DNA of 64,000 nt from Minwuiaceae bacterium (GCA_028278525.1 JANQEE010000038.1:1-64000), one strand, 5' to 3'. Positions 1 to 9,535 are shown, counted from the first letter of the stretch. The notes: a model not told the origin generated them from the letters alone. Made by a program: numbers and translations.

Positions 1-41
1 CACATCTCGGATCACAGGCCAACGGCATTCTGAAGAAGTGA
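1..41 (+). CDS. Possible 3' end of an upstream gene (partial)
   Basis: The first bases read HLGSQANGILKK and then TGA in frame 3, which looks like the last residues of a protein whose body lies left of the window. Frame 1 also stays open until a stop at 31-33, so the frame choice is a guess. No function can be assigned. The following stretch to about 200 is visibly more AT-rich than the rest of the window and I see no gene in it. Confidence 0.25.
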   Translation, partial: HLGSQANGILKK

Positions 42-203
42 GTCATTTCAATGCTCTACCGTTTTCACGCAATGCCGCATTCAAAGCACTTAGGGCTCCA
101 CAACATATTGAAATTTTTACACCTTTTGAGATGTGTGAATCCCGTAGCCCACTGGGAGAGGGGACCATATCGAACAGTCGTCCCTTAACCGGACAACGAT
201 GCC

Positions 204-1043
204 TCAGACCGGGCGGTCGCCGTTGACGGTGACCCGATACATGCGCCGTTCCGCCGGCCAGTAATCGGCGATCGGGTAGTGCTGGGTGCAGCGGTTGTCC
301 CAGAAGGCGATGGAATGCTTGCGCCAATTGAAGCGGCAAGTGAATTCCGGCGTGCGGATATGCTCGTACAAGAAGCCCAGTACGGCATCGCTTTCGCGCT
401 GCGACATGCCGTCGATATGGGTGGTGAAGGCCGAGTTGACGAAAATGCCTTTGCGGCCGGTGACCGGATGGGTGCGGATGACCGGGTGGTTGGCCGGCGG
501 CATTTCCTGTTGCGCCTTTTTCAGCCTTTCATAGCCGCCTTCCTCACGCATCAGCCGTTTGCCGAAATTGTGGGTGAAGTCGTGCACCGCCTCCATGTCC
601 GACAGAAACGTCTGCCATTTGTCGGACAACGCCTCGTAGGCGGCGTACATATTGGCCCACATGGTGTCGCCGCCGGCTTCGGGCACCGTCTGGGCGTGCA
701 GGATGGAACCGAGCGGCGGCTTCTGCATGAAGGTCACGTCGGTGTGCCAATTATTGATCTTCGACGGACGCTGCTCGTCGTTCTCGATCACGATGATTTC
801 CGGGTGGTCGTCCAGATGCGGCGCGAAGGGGTGGACCTGGAGCTCGCCGAACCGGGCGCCGAACGCCTTGTGCTGGTCGGGGCTGATATCCTGATCGCGG
901 AAGAAGATCACCAGGTTCTCCATCAGCGCGTCGTGCACTTCCTGGAAGGTCTGGTTGCCAAGCGGCTCGGACAGGTCGACGCCGCTGATTTCGGCGCCGA
1001 GGGCGCCGGCGATGGGCGTGACTTGAATGGTCTCGTAGGACAT
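204..1043 (-). CDS. TauD/TfdA-family Fe(II)/2-oxoglutarate dioxygenase
   Basis: Family members hydroxylate a substrate such as taurine or an aryloxyacetate using O2 and 2-oxoglutarate. The 279-residue length is full for the family. The iron triad is intact: H100 and D102 in NNWHTD near mid-protein, and H255 in CTQHYP, followed by R266 and R270 in the position that binds the 2-oxoglutarate carboxylate. Numbering almost coincides with E. coli TauD. It is the second gene of a minus-strand pair, 21 bp behind a 6-phosphogluconate-dehydrogenase-like reductase, so oxygenation and oxidation or reduction of one substrate is plausible. The substrate cannot be read from the sequence; there are no sulfonate-transport genes beside it, so taurine is not favoured. 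Confidence 0.88.
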   Translation of the reverse strand: MSYETIQVTPIAGALGAEISGVDLSEPLGNQTFQEVHDALMENLVIFFRDQDISPDQHKAFGARFGELQVHPFAPHLDDHPEIIVIENDEQRPSKINNWHTDVTFMQKPPLGSILHAQTVPEAGGDTMWANMYAAYEALSDKWQTFLSDMEAVHDFTHNFGKRLMREEGGYERLKKAQQEMPPANHPVIRTHPVTGRKGIFVNSAFTTHIDGMSQRESDAVLGFLYEHIRTPEFTCRFNWRKHSIAFWDNRCTQHYPIADYWPAERRMYRVTVNGDRPV

Positions 1044-1064
1044 GGTCGATCTCCCCTTTACATC

Positions 1065-1946
1065 TTACATCGGCAAATGGCGTGCGAAGACGCGGATAGT
1101 TTCTTCCAAACTTCGGGTCGTGTCGATGGTCTCCCGCGTTTCGGCGGCAAGCGGGGTCCGGGCAAGCAGCGAGAAGACGGCCGCCGCCCCGTTATGGAAG
1201 TCCGGCGTCACGCCGGCGGCGGCGAAGGTCCGCGCGATTTCCTCCATCTCGCCGATCCAGCGCGCCGAATCGGCGGGCAGGCGGGGCACCATGGCCTGCA
1301 TGCGGGCCAGCGTCGCGGTCTGGCTGAATTCGAACTCGGCGCGGAGTTCGTCGCTGAGACCCATCGCCTCGGCGGCGGTGAGCACCGCCGCGTGCAGGGT
1401 GAAGGCGCCTTTGGTCAGCGCCGCGTAGCACATCTTCATGGCCGACGCGCGGCCGATCTCCGGCCCAATCGACTTCACCTCGATGCCGTCGCAGGCGAGC
1501 CATTCGGCGGCGGCGCAATCCGGCCCGCTGACATAGAAGCGGGTCGCCGGGCCACGGCCGGGCGCGAGGCCGATGATGCCGCCGTCGATGAAGGGCGCGC
1601 CAGCGCCGATTATCGAATCGCCCACCTTCCGCACGGTTTCCGGCGATACGGCGTTGCAGTCGACGTATGGCGGCGTCGCGCCAGTCTCGGCCATAGCCGC
1701 GGCCACGTGCGCCGCCATGTCGGGCGCGGCGGCCGGAGGCAGAATGGACAGCACGAGGTCGGACTCCTCAAGCATCTGTCCGAGCGACGGGCAATCCCGG
1801 ATCTCCGCGGCGGCGGCCAATTGACGTGTCCGTTCGCTTCGGCCCTCCAGGCAGGTGATCACCTGGTGCCCGGCCACGCCGAGGGCGCGGCCGACGCCGT
1901 GGCCCATGTCGCCGGGCGACAGAACGGCGATTGTTTTCGACGACAT
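1065..1946 (-). CDS. 6-phosphogluconate dehydrogenase-like NAD(P)-binding oxidoreductase with DUF1932-type C-terminus
   Basis: A 293-residue protein of the beta-hydroxyacid dehydrogenase superfamily. The N-terminus carries a Rossmann dinucleotide loop (SPGDMGHGVG, residues 10-19), then VLSILPPAAAPD and a GGIIGLAPGRGPATRFYVSG stretch typical of the superfamily, with the helical DUF1932-like domain in the last third (AMKMCYAALTKG onward). It is the first gene of a minus-strand pair with the TauD-type dioxygenase and would be transcribed from the intergenic region at 1947-2222, which it shares with the divergent ABC-transporter operon. Likely substrates are hydroxy acids or sugar acids, but specificity is unknown. 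The start codon fits the domain boundary. Confidence 0.82.
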   Translation of the reverse strand: MSSKTIAVLSPGDMGHGVGRALGVAGHQVITCLEGRSERTRQLAAAAEIRDCPSLGQMLEESDLVLSILPPAAAPDMAAHVAAAMAETGATPPYVDCNAVSPETVRKVGDSIIGAGAPFIDGGIIGLAPGRGPATRFYVSGPDCAAAEWLACDGIEVKSIGPEIGRASAMKMCYAALTKGAFTLHAAVLTAAEAMGLSDELRAEFEFSQTATLARMQAMVPRLPADSARWIGEMEEIARTFAAAGVTPDFHNGAAAVFSLLARTPLAAETRETIDTTRSLEETIRVFARHLPM

Positions 1947-2222
1947 GGCGATGCTCCGAAAGATTGAACAGTAAGGCCAAGCTTACCCGCTGCTCCGAAA
2001 AGCGCCACTGCCCAGACTTTAACCATCCTGCGCAGGCCATGATCACGGGCGGGAACGTAAATTGGGGCCGATCCAGCCAGGAAACCGCTAACGGTTTGAT
2101 TTCAAGCGACTTGCGGCGACGCCAGCAAGCTGGCACGCTTGTTGATTGAAGCATCGCAGAATGCGCGAACTCGAACGCTCGCAGAACGCGGCGATCCGTC
2201 TAACCAGGGCAGGGGGTCTTCG

Positions 2223-3839
2223 ATGACACCGACAAGAAAATTCACAAAGCTCGGAAAATCCATAAAGCTCGGCGCGGCGGCGCTGGCGCTGGTCGCGCCG
2301 TTCGTCGCGAGCGCCGTGTCCGGGCAGGCATCGGCGGAAAAGGTCTTTAAGGCGGCGGTCCATGCCGACCTGAAGAACACCGACCCGATCTGGACCACGG
2401 CCTACATCACCCGGAACCACGGCTATCTGGTCTACGACACGCTGTTCGCGCTGGACGAAAACTACGAGCCGCAGCCGCAGATGGTCGGCGAGCATACCGT
2501 GAGCGACGACGGGCTGACCTACACCTTCACCCTGCGCGACGGGCTGAAATGGCATGACGGCACGCCGGTGACCGCGGCCGACTGCGTCGCCTCGATCCAG
2601 CGCTGGGGCAAGCGGGACGGCATGGGCCAGAAGCTCATGGACACCACCGCGTCCCTGGAAGCGGTCGACGACAAGACCTTCAAGATGGTGCTGAAGGAGC
2701 CGTACGGTCTGGTGCTGCATTCGCTGGGCAAGATCAGCTCCAACGTGCCGTTCATGATGCCAAAGCGGCTGGCCGATACGGATGCCTTCGAGCAGGTCAA
2801 GGAAATCGTCGGATCCGGCCCGTTCAAGTGGGTCGCCGACGCGTGGCGCCCGGGAAGCCTGGCCGTCTATGAAAAGAACGAAGACTACGTGCCGCGCAGC
2901 GAGCCGGCATCGAACGCCGCGGGCGGCAAGATCGCCGGCGTCGACCGGGTCGAATGGCATTACATTCCCGATCCGGCCACGGCAATGAACGCCCTGATCA
3001 GCGGCGAAATCGACTATTGGGAGAACCCGCCGCCGGACCTGTCCGCGGCGCTGAAAGGCAATCCCGATATCAAGGTCACCGTGCTCGATCCGCTCGGCAA
3101 CCAGGGCTGGCTCAGGCCGAACCACCTGCACCCGCCGTTCAACAACCCGAAGGCTCGGCAGGCGCTGGTCCATATGGTCAGCCAGGCAACCTATCTGCAG
3201 GCAATCGTCGGCGACCCCGATCTGTACAAGGTCTGTCCGGCCTATTTCATCTGCGGCACGCCGCTGGAATCGGATGTCGGCACCGACGCCCTGGCCAACC
3301 AGGACTTCGCCAAGGCCAAGGCGCTGATGAAGGAAGCGGGATACGACGGCGAGAAAATCATCCTGATGGACCCGACCGACATCCCGCAATTGCATGCGGC
3401 GTCGCTGGTGACGGCGGAACTGCTGCGGCAGATCGGCGTCGACGTCGAGGTGCAGGCGATGGACTGGAGCACGCTGACGTCGCGGCGGGCGGAGAAAAAG
3501 TCGCCGGCCGACGGCGGGTGGAACATCTTCCACACCTGGTCGATCGGCGCGGACGTGTCGTCGCCGATCGCCAATATCGGCGTCTCCGGCGGTTGCGAGG
3601 AGCGGGCATGGTTCGGCTGGCCCTGCGACGAAAAGCTGGAGAGCCTGCGCGACGCCTACGCCAAGGCCGCCGACGCGGCGGACCAGAAGGTAATCGGCGA
3701 ACAGTTGCAGGCCCGCGCCTTCGAAGTGGTGCCGTACGTCAATTTCGGCCAGTGGTTCAACCCGGTCGCGTACCGCAACAACGTCAAGGGCGTCATCAGC
3801 TCGCCGGTGCAGTTCTACTGGAACATCGCGGTAGAATGA
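2223..3839 (+). CDS. ABC transporter periplasmic binding protein, SBP_bac_5 (dipeptide/oligopeptide type)
   Basis: Solute-binding component of a dipeptide/nickel-type importer, about 538 residues. I chose ATG 2223 rather than the longer reading from 2139, because it follows a purine-rich GGGCAGGGGG ribosome-binding stretch and gives a clean Sec signal peptide: basic N-region (TRKFTK), a hydrophobic core, and probable cleavage after QASA at residue 38. Family hallmarks are LAxx-type DGLTYTFTLRDGLKWHDG and the C-terminal YWNI. It leads a five-gene operon with two permeases and two ATPases. A close paralogue lies at 7879-9477 on the other strand. The ligand is unknown; peptides, opines or glutathione-like compounds are all possible in this family. 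Confidence 0.9.
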   Translation: MTPTRKFTKLGKSIKLGAAALALVAPFVASAVSGQASAEKVFKAAVHADLKNTDPIWTTAYITRNHGYLVYDTLFALDENYEPQPQMVGEHTVSDDGLTYTFTLRDGLKWHDGTPVTAADCVASIQRWGKRDGMGQKLMDTTASLEAVDDKTFKMVLKEPYGLVLHSLGKISSNVPFMMPKRLADTDAFEQVKEIVGSGPFKWVADAWRPGSLAVYEKNEDYVPRSEPASNAAGGKIAGVDRVEWHYIPDPATAMNALISGEIDYWENPPPDLSAALKGNPDIKVTVLDPLGNQGWLRPNHLHPPFNNPKARQALVHMVSQATYLQAIVGDPDLYKVCPAYFICGTPLESDVGTDALANQDFAKAKALMKEAGYDGEKIILMDPTDIPQLHAASLVTAELLRQIGVDVEVQAMDWSTLTSRRAEKKSPADGGWNIFHTWSIGADVSSPIANIGVSGGCEERAWFGWPCDEKLESLRDAYAKAADAADQKVIGEQLQARAFEVVPYVNFGQWFNPVAYRNNVKGVISSPVQFYWNIAVE

Positions 3840-3874
3840 GGCCGGCGACAGCAAGCAAAGGCAGGGCGTAATCA

Positions 3875-4816
3875 ATGTATGCCTATGTCGTGAGGCGGAT
3901 TCTGGCCACCATCCCCGTGATGGGGGTGGTGGCCATCTTCGTCTTCCTGCTGTTGCACCTGACACCGGGCGATCCGGCGGCGGTGATCGCGGGAGACTAT
4001 GCGAGCCCCGCGGATATCGAGCGGATTCGCGAGCGGCTGGGTCTCAACGATCCGCTCTACATACAATTCGGACGCTGGATCGCGCATCTGGCGCAGGGCG
4101 ATCTCGGCATCTCCATATTTTCCAACCTGCCGGTATCGCAACTGGTCGCGCAGCGGCTGGAGCCGACGCTGATGCTGACGGTCACGACCATCGTGTTCGC
4201 GATCATCATCGCGGTGCCGCTCGGCGTGTTCGCCGCCTGGAAGGCCGGCTCGTTCATCGACCGCTTCACCATGTTGTTCGCGGTGCTCGGCTTCTCCATC
4301 CCGGTTTTCGTCGTCGGCTACATGCTGATGTACGTGTTCGCCATCCAGCTCCGGTGGCTGCCCGTGCAGGGCTATGTGAGCATTGCGGATGGGTTCTGGC
4401 CTTTCCTGCGCAGCATCATCCTGCCGAGCTTTGCGCTTGGCCTGATCTATATCGCCTTGATTGCCCGTATTACGCGCGCCAGCGTGCTGGAGGTTCTCAC
4501 CGAGGACTACATTCGGACCGCCCATGCGAAGGGCCTGTCGTCGAATGTCGTCCTGATCCGCCATGCCCTGAAGAATGCGGCCGTGCCGATCGTCACGATC
4601 ATCGGGATCGGCATCGCGCTGCTGATCGGCGGCGTCGTGATCACGGAGAGCGTCTTCAATATCCCCGGTCTGGGACGGCTGACCGTCGACGCGATCCTGC
4701 GGCGGGACTACCCGATCATCCAGGGGATGATTTTGCTGTTCGCCGGCGTGTACGTCCTGATCAACCTGCTGATCGACCTGTCGTACACGTTCCTCGATCC
4801 GCGTATCCGGTACTGA
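3875..4816 (+). CDS. ABC transporter permease, DppB/OppB family
   Basis: Inner-membrane subunit of 313 residues with an N-terminal membrane helix (IPVMGVVAIFVFLLLH), a periplasmic segment, then five more predicted helices. The LGLNDPLYIQFGRW stretch and the cytoplasmic EAA loop near residues 205-225 (EDYIRTAHAKGLSSNVVLIRHALKNA) are diagnostic of DppB-type permeases and contact the ATPases. It lies 35 bp after the binding protein and 14 bp before the second permease, in one operon. Confidence 0.93.
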   Translation: MYAYVVRRILATIPVMGVVAIFVFLLLHLTPGDPAAVIAGDYASPADIERIRERLGLNDPLYIQFGRWIAHLAQGDLGISIFSNLPVSQLVAQRLEPTLMLTVTTIVFAIIIAVPLGVFAAWKAGSFIDRFTMLFAVLGFSIPVFVVGYMLMYVFAIQLRWLPVQGYVSIADGFWPFLRSIILPSFALGLIYIALIARITRASVLEVLTEDYIRTAHAKGLSSNVVLIRHALKNAAVPIVTIIGIGIALLIGGVVITESVFNIPGLGRLTVDAILRRDYPIIQGMILLFAGVYVLINLLIDLSYTFLDPRIRY

Positions 4817-4830
4817 GTGGGGTTTAACGA

Positions 4831-5712
4831 ATGGCCGTAGCCACAGGCGATATCGCGCTAACCGGAGAACAATCCAGGTTCGACCGTTTCCTGGAATTCG
4901 CGCGGCGCAATCCGACCATCATCATCGGCATGGCGATCCTGATTTTCATGGGCATAGTCGCACTGCTGGCACCCTATCTGGTCAACGATCCGCGGACCCT
5001 CAATCCGATCAACCGGCTGAAACCGCCGAGCGCAGAGTTCTGGTTCGGCACCGACCATCTGGGACGGTCGGTTTTCGACCGCACGGTCTACGGCACCCGA
5101 ATCTCGATGGCGGTGGGCCTGAGCGTCGCGATCCTCAGCACGGTGATCGGGCTGGCAATCGGGCTGGTCGCCGGATACATCCGCATCGTCGACGCCATCG
5201 TCATGCGGATCATGGACGGCCTGATGGCGATTCCCAGCATTCTGCTGGCGATCGCGATGATGGCTTTGTTCGGGTCCAGCGTGGAGAACGTGATCATCGC
5301 CATTACGGTGCCGGAGGTGCCGCGCGTCGTGCGGCTGGTGCGCGCCGTGGTGCTGACGATCCGCGAGCAGCCCTATGTGGAGGCGGCGGTTTCCGTCGGC
5401 ACCAAACTGCCGAAGATCCTGTACCGCCATATTCTGCCGAATACCGTTGCGCCGCTGATCGTCCAGGCGACCTATGTCTGCGCCTCCGCCGTGATTATCG
5501 AAGCTTTCTTAAGCTTCCTGGGCGCCGGCACACCGCCGGAGATCCCGAGCTGGGGCAACATGGTGTCCGAGGGCCGGGTCTACTTCCAGATCACGCCCTG
5601 GATGATCCTGTTCCCGTGCGCCTGCCTGTCGATCATGGTTTTGACCGTCAACGTGCTCGGCGACGGGTTGCGCGATACGCTGGACCCGCGGATTGCAAGG
5701 CGGATGCGGTAG
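4831..5712 (+). CDS. ABC transporter permease, DppC/OppC family
   Basis: Second membrane subunit of the importer, 293 residues. It has the N-terminal OppC_N region with one helix (PTIIIGMAILIFMGIVALLAPYL is spread over residues 29-51), the characteristic HWFGTDxxGRS variant here as FWFGTDHLGRSVFDRTVYG, and the EAA-loop equivalent EAAVSVGTKLPKILYRHILPN. The stop codon TAG is immediately followed by the ATG of the first ATPase, which indicates translational coupling. Confidence 0.93.
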   Translation: MAVATGDIALTGEQSRFDRFLEFARRNPTIIIGMAILIFMGIVALLAPYLVNDPRTLNPINRLKPPSAEFWFGTDHLGRSVFDRTVYGTRISMAVGLSVAILSTVIGLAIGLVAGYIRIVDAIVMRIMDGLMAIPSILLAIAMMALFGSSVENVIIAITVPEVPRVVRLVRAVVLTIREQPYVEAAVSVGTKLPKILYRHILPNTVAPLIVQATYVCASAVIIEAFLSFLGAGTPPEIPSWGNMVSEGRVYFQITPWMILFPCACLSIMVLTVNVLGDGLRDTLDPRIARRMR

Positions 5713-6774
5713 ATGAGCCAAGCAGCCGCCATAAGCCCGCCGCCCGCCGTGTCGCCGCGTCCGGGCCAGCCCATCCTGGAGGTCGACGATCTTCGGACTT
5801 ACTTCTACACGCGGGACGGCATTGTCCGCGCCGTCGACGGGGTTTCGTTCTCGCTGAACCGGGGGGAGACGCTTTGCATCGTCGGCGAATCCGGTTGCGG
5901 CAAGAGCGTGACCGCAATGTCGATCCTCGGCCTGCTGCCGATGCCGCCGGCCAAGATCGAGTCCGGCACGATCATGTTCGAGGGGCGCAACCTGCTGACC
6001 CTGCCCGACGCCGACATGCGCAAGGTCCGCGGCAACGACATTTCGATGATCTTCCAGGAGCCGATGACATCGCTGAACCCGGTGCTGACGATCGGCCGGC
6101 AGATCTCGGAGAGCATCGTGCTGCATCAGGGCCTGACGGAACAGCAGGCCGAACAGCGCACCGTCGAAATGCTCGACCTGGTGAAGATACCGGACGCCAG
6201 GCAGCGGATTTCCGAATATCCGCACCAGATGTCCGGCGGCATGCGCCAGCGGGTGATGATCGCCATGGCCCTGTCATGCAATCCGAAGGTGCTGATCGCC
6301 GACGAGCCGACCACGGCGCTGGACGTCACCATCCAGGCGCAGATCCTGCACCTGATGAGCGAGTTGAAGCGGGAGACCGACGCCGCGATCATCATGATCA
6401 CGCACGACCTGGGCGTCGTGGCCGAAATGGCCGAGCGGGTGGTCGTGATGTATGCCGGCCGCAAGGTGGAGGAGGCGCCGGTGGAAGAGCTGTTCGCGCG
6501 GCCGCAGCATCCCTACACCTACGGATTGATGGGATCGATCCCAAGGCTCAACGAGGCCGCGGAGGCCGGCCCCGAACGGCGGCGATTACAGGAAATCGAA
6601 GGCATGGTGCCGGCGCTGAATCAGGAAATCGTCGGCTGCGCGTTCGCGCCGCGGTGCGACTTCGCCGTCGACCGGTGCCGGATCGATACGCCCGTGCTGG
6701 AAGAGAAGCGGCCGGAACATCAGGCGGCATGCTGGGAATCGGCGACGCTGCCGGAGGTTGGCGCGCATGACTGA
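5713..6774 (+). CDS. ABC transporter ATP-binding protein, DppD/OppD family
   Basis: Cytoplasmic ATPase subunit of 353 residues. Walker A is GESGCGKS at residues 58-65, the signature is SGGMRQR, and Walker B is [12 protein letters not shown] followed by the switch histidine in MITHDLG. The C-terminal oligopeptide-transporter extension contains cysteines in the [15 protein letters not shown] pattern found in Dpp/Opp ATPases, where such cysteines can bind an iron-sulfur cluster. It starts directly at the preceding stop codon and overlaps the next ATPase by 8 bp. Confidence 0.94.
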   Translation: MSQAAAISPPPAVSPRPGQPILEVDDLRTYFYTRDGIVRAVDGVSFSLNRGETLCIVGESGCGKSVTAMSILGLLPMPPAKIESGTIMFEGRNLLTLPDADMRKVRGNDISMIFQEPMTSLNPVLTIGRQISESIVLHQGLTEQQAEQRTVEMLDLVKIPDARQRISEYPHQMSGGMRQRVMIAMALSCNPKVLIADEPTTALDVTIQAQILHLMSELKRETDAAIIMITHDLGVVAEMAERVVVMYAGRKVEEAPVEELFARPQHPYTYGLMGSIPRLNEAAEAGPERRRLQEIEGMVPALNQEIVGCAFAPRCDFAVDRCRIDTPVLEEKRPEHQAACWESATLPEVGAHD

Positions 6775-7825
6775 GCGGACGCCGGAGCAGAACGCCCAGG
6801 AGCCGGAGACGGTTCTGGAAGTCACCGACCTGAAGAAACATTTCCCGGTCACCGCGGGACTGTTTTCGAAGACTGTCGGCCATGTCTACGCGGTGGACGG
6901 CGTTTCCTTCACCGTTCGCAAAGGCGAGACGCTGGGCCTGGTCGGCGAGAGCGGCTGCGGCAAGTCGACCGTCGGCAAGACCATCATGCGCCTGATCGAA
7001 CCGACCGACGGCTCGATCAAAATCCGCGGCAAGGAGATCACCAGGGTCACCGGCGAGGCGCTGAGGAACTACCGCCGGGAAATGCAGATCGTTTTCCAGG
7101 ATCCCTATTCGTCGCTGAACCCGCGGATGTCGGCCGGCGATATCGTCGGCGAGGCGCTGGAGAACTACGGGATCGCGCGGGGCAAGGAAAAAGAGCGGCA
7201 GGTGGAGGCCTTGTTCGACCGGGTCGGTCTGCGCAAGGAGCACATGCTGAAATATCCGCACGAGTTCTCGGGCGGACAGCGGCAGCGGTTGGGGATTGCC
7301 CGGGCCCTGGCGCTTAATCCCAGCCTGATCGTCGCAGACGAGCCGGTCTCGGCGCTGGACGTGTCGGTGCAGGCGCAGGTGATCAACCTGCTGATGGACT
7401 TGCAGGAAGAATTCAACCTGACCTTCCTGTTCATCTCCCACGACCTGGCTGTGGTGGAGCATATCAGCCACCGGATCGCGGTGATGTATCTCGGCAAGAT
7501 CGTCGAGGTCACCGACAAGACGACCCTGTTCAAGATGCCGCTGCATCCGTATTCAGAGGCTCTGCTGTCGGCGGTGCCGATTCCGGACCCGACCATGCGG
7601 CGCGAACGGATCATCCTGCAGGGCGACGTGCCGAGCCCGATCAACCCGCCGAGCGGCTGCAGGTTCCACACCCGCTGTCCCTACGCGGTGGAACGCTGCC
7701 GCGCGGAAGAGCCGCCGCTGCAGGAAGTGGCGCCAGGCCACATCGTCGCCTGCCACTTACGCGACATCGGCGCCGCGCCGGTGAAGCTGGAGCGGACGCA
7801 GACGGCGGCGGTCGCCGCGGAATAG
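6767..7825 (+). CDS. ABC transporter ATP-binding protein, DppF/OppF family
   Basis: Second ATPase of the importer, about 352 residues from ATG 6767. A TTG at 6758 would add three residues but is less likely. Walker A is GESGCGKST near residue 60, the signature [14 protein letters not shown], Walker [13 protein letters not shown] and the switch ISHDLAVV. The C-terminal [14 protein letters not shown] cluster is conserved in DppF. It closes the operon and is followed within 5 bp by a strong hairpin terminator. Confidence 0.94.
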   Translation: MTERTPEQNAQEPETVLEVTDLKKHFPVTAGLFSKTVGHVYAVDGVSFTVRKGETLGLVGESGCGKSTVGKTIMRLIEPTDGSIKIRGKEITRVTGEALRNYRREMQIVFQDPYSSLNPRMSAGDIVGEALENYGIARGKEKERQVEALFDRVGLRKEHMLKYPHEFSGGQRQRLGIARALALNPSLIVADEPVSALDVSVQAQVINLLMDLQEEFNLTFLFISHDLAVVEHISHRIAVMYLGKIVEVTDKTTLFKMPLHPYSEALLSAVPIPDPTMRRERIILQGDVPSPINPPSGCRFHTRCPYAVERCRAEEPPLQEVAPGHIVACHLRDIGAAPVKLERTQTAAVAAE

Positions 7826-7829
7826 AAAA

Positions 7830-7856
7830 AGGCCGCCGCCCCGAAGGGCGACGGCC
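7830..7856. terminator. Bidirectional intrinsic terminator
   Basis: The arms AGGCCGCCGCCC and GGGCGACGGCCT pair with one mismatch around a CGAA tetraloop. A-tract AAAAA precedes the hairpin on the plus strand, giving U-run for minus-strand transcripts, and CTCTC follows it. It sits between the convergent ends of the ATPase gene (7825) and the second binding-protein gene (7879), so it can serve both. Confidence 0.8.
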
Positions 7857-7878
7857 TCTCTCAACACTTTCTAACTCG

Positions 7879-9477
7879 TTAGTTCTTCTCAATGTTCCAG
7901 AAGAACGGTACCGGTGCCTTGATTACGCCCGAGACGTTGTCACGGTAGGCGATCGGAAGGGTATATTGACCGATCGGAATGTAGGTAACCAGTTCATTTG
8001 CACGAGCCTGGATTTCCTCGGCAATCTTCTGCTGTTTGCCGAGATCGGTCTCTGCGGCAAATTCTTCCCGCATCTGCTCGATTTTCTCGTCGCAAGGCCA
8101 GCCAAACCAAGCCTTCTCCTCACAACCACCGGAAACACCTATGTTGGCGACCGGATTAAGCAGGTCCGGGCTGATCCAAGACGTATGAAAAACGTTCCAG
8201 CCACCGTCGGCAGGCGACTTCTTCTCGGCGCGGCGAGACGTGAGCGTGCTCCAGTCCATCGCCTGAACTTCGACATTGATTCCCGCTTCCCGCATCAACT
8301 GCGCCGTAACAAGTGTCGGCGGGCTTAACGTCGGAACATCAGTAGGATGCATTAGAACTACAGGCTCACCGTTGTATCCAGCTTCTTTCAGCAACGCCTT
8401 AGCTTTATCAATGTCCTTTGTCATGATGCGTTCGGACCCAGCAGCTGTCGCAAGGGGCGTGTCGCAGATGTACATCGTCGCGCAAGTCGTAAACAGTTTG
8501 GGATCGCCCACAATCGCACGCAGATACGTTTCCTGATCCACAATCCACTGCATCGCATGACGAGCTTTGACATTGTCGAAAGGCGGATGCAGGTGATTAA
8601 GGCGGACCCATCCCTGGCTTCCCTGCGGGTTGATAACCTCCAACTTGACACCGTCTGCGGCTTCGAGGACCGGTATTAGGTCAGGTTGAGGATTCTCAAC
8701 GTAATCGATCTCTCCAGAGATCAATGCGTTGACGGCCGTGTTGTCGTCAGGGATATAGACCCATTCGACCCGGTCGAAGTGGGCGACCTTGCCGCCTGCG
8801 GCCGCGCTGGCCGGTTCGCTGCGCGGCACGTAGTCGTCGTTCTTGGCGTAGACGACCTTGCTACCGGGCGTCCATTCGTCCTTGACGAATTTGTACGGGC
8901 CGGAGCCGATGACTTCCGGCACCTGCTCGAAGGCGTCGGTTTCGGCGAGCCGTTTCGGCATCATGAACGGCACGTTGGAGCTCATCTTGCCGAGCGCCTG
9001 AAGCACCAGGCCCCAGGGTTCGGTCAGCGTGATGGTGAGGGTCTTGTCGTCGACCGCCTCCATCTTATCGACCTTGGCCATGAGCTGCTGGCCCATGCCG
9101 TCGCGCTTGCCCCAGCGGGCGATCGAGGCGACGCAGTCTTCCGCCGTGACCGGTGCGCCGTCATGCCATTTGAGGCCGTCGCGCAGCGTAATGGTATGCA
9201 CCAGGCCGTCGTCGCTGACAGAATGGGACTCGGCCATCTGCGGCTGGACGTTGAAGTCCGCGTCCAGGGCAAACAGGGTGTCGTAGACCATGTAGCCGTG
9301 GTTGCGGGTGATGTAGGCGGTGGTCCAGATCGGATCGATGTTCTTTAAGTCGGCATGCACCTTGGCGCGCAATACCGATTCAGCCGACGCCTCCGATACC
9401 AGCGCCGTTCCCATGAGCGGGACCAGTAATACGGCGGCAGCCGCAGCCCCTTTTAGTGCTTTCGAAAAATGTGCCAT
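7879..9477 (-). CDS. Second SBP_bac_5 binding protein, paralogue of 2223-3839
   Basis: Periplasmic binding protein of 532 residues with a Sec signal peptide (hydrophobic AAAAAVLLVPLMGTA; probable cleavage after SEASA, residue 32). It aligns along its full length with the binding protein at 2223 (shared blocks include HADLKN-DPIWTTAYITRNHGY and SSNVPFMMPKRLA). A GGGAGG ribosome-binding site precedes ATG 9477. It has no permease or ATPase of its own, so it probably feeds the neighbouring transporter with a different or overlapping ligand range. Base composition changes inside the gene: the C-terminal part (about 7879-8750) is clearly poorer in GC than the N-terminal part. Confidence 0.9.
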   Translation of the reverse strand: MAHFSKALKGAAAAAVLLVPLMGTALVSEASAESVLRAKVHADLKNIDPIWTTAYITRNHGYMVYDTLFALDADFNVQPQMAESHSVSDDGLVHTITLRDGLKWHDGAPVTAEDCVASIARWGKRDGMGQQLMAKVDKMEAVDDKTLTITLTEPWGLVLQALGKMSSNVPFMMPKRLAETDAFEQVPEVIGSGPYKFVKDEWTPGSKVVYAKNDDYVPRSEPASAAAGGKVAHFDRVEWVYIPDDNTAVNALISGEIDYVENPQPDLIPVLEAADGVKLEVINPQGSQGWVRLNHLHPPFDNVKARHAMQWIVDQETYLRAIVGDPKLFTTCATMYICDTPLATAAGSERIMTKDIDKAKALLKEAGYNGEPVVLMHPTDVPTLSPPTLVTAQLMREAGINVEVQAMDWSTLTSRRAEKKSPADGGWNVFHTSWISPDLLNPVANIGVSGGCEEKAWFGWPCDEKIEQMREEFAAETDLGKQQKIAEEIQARANELVTYIPIGQYTLPIAYRDNVSGVIKAPVPFFWNIEKN

Positions 9478-9535
9478 TTAAGGCCTCCCTCTCTTGCGAT
9501 ACTCACTAATTGTCGATCGCTTCTTACCCGAGCGG

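Noticed and set aside
2088-3965. A 625-codon minus-strand open frame opposite the first binding protein
   Set aside because: Shadow of the GC-rich gene; sequence is repetitive in Arg, Val and Asp and has no ribosome-binding site.
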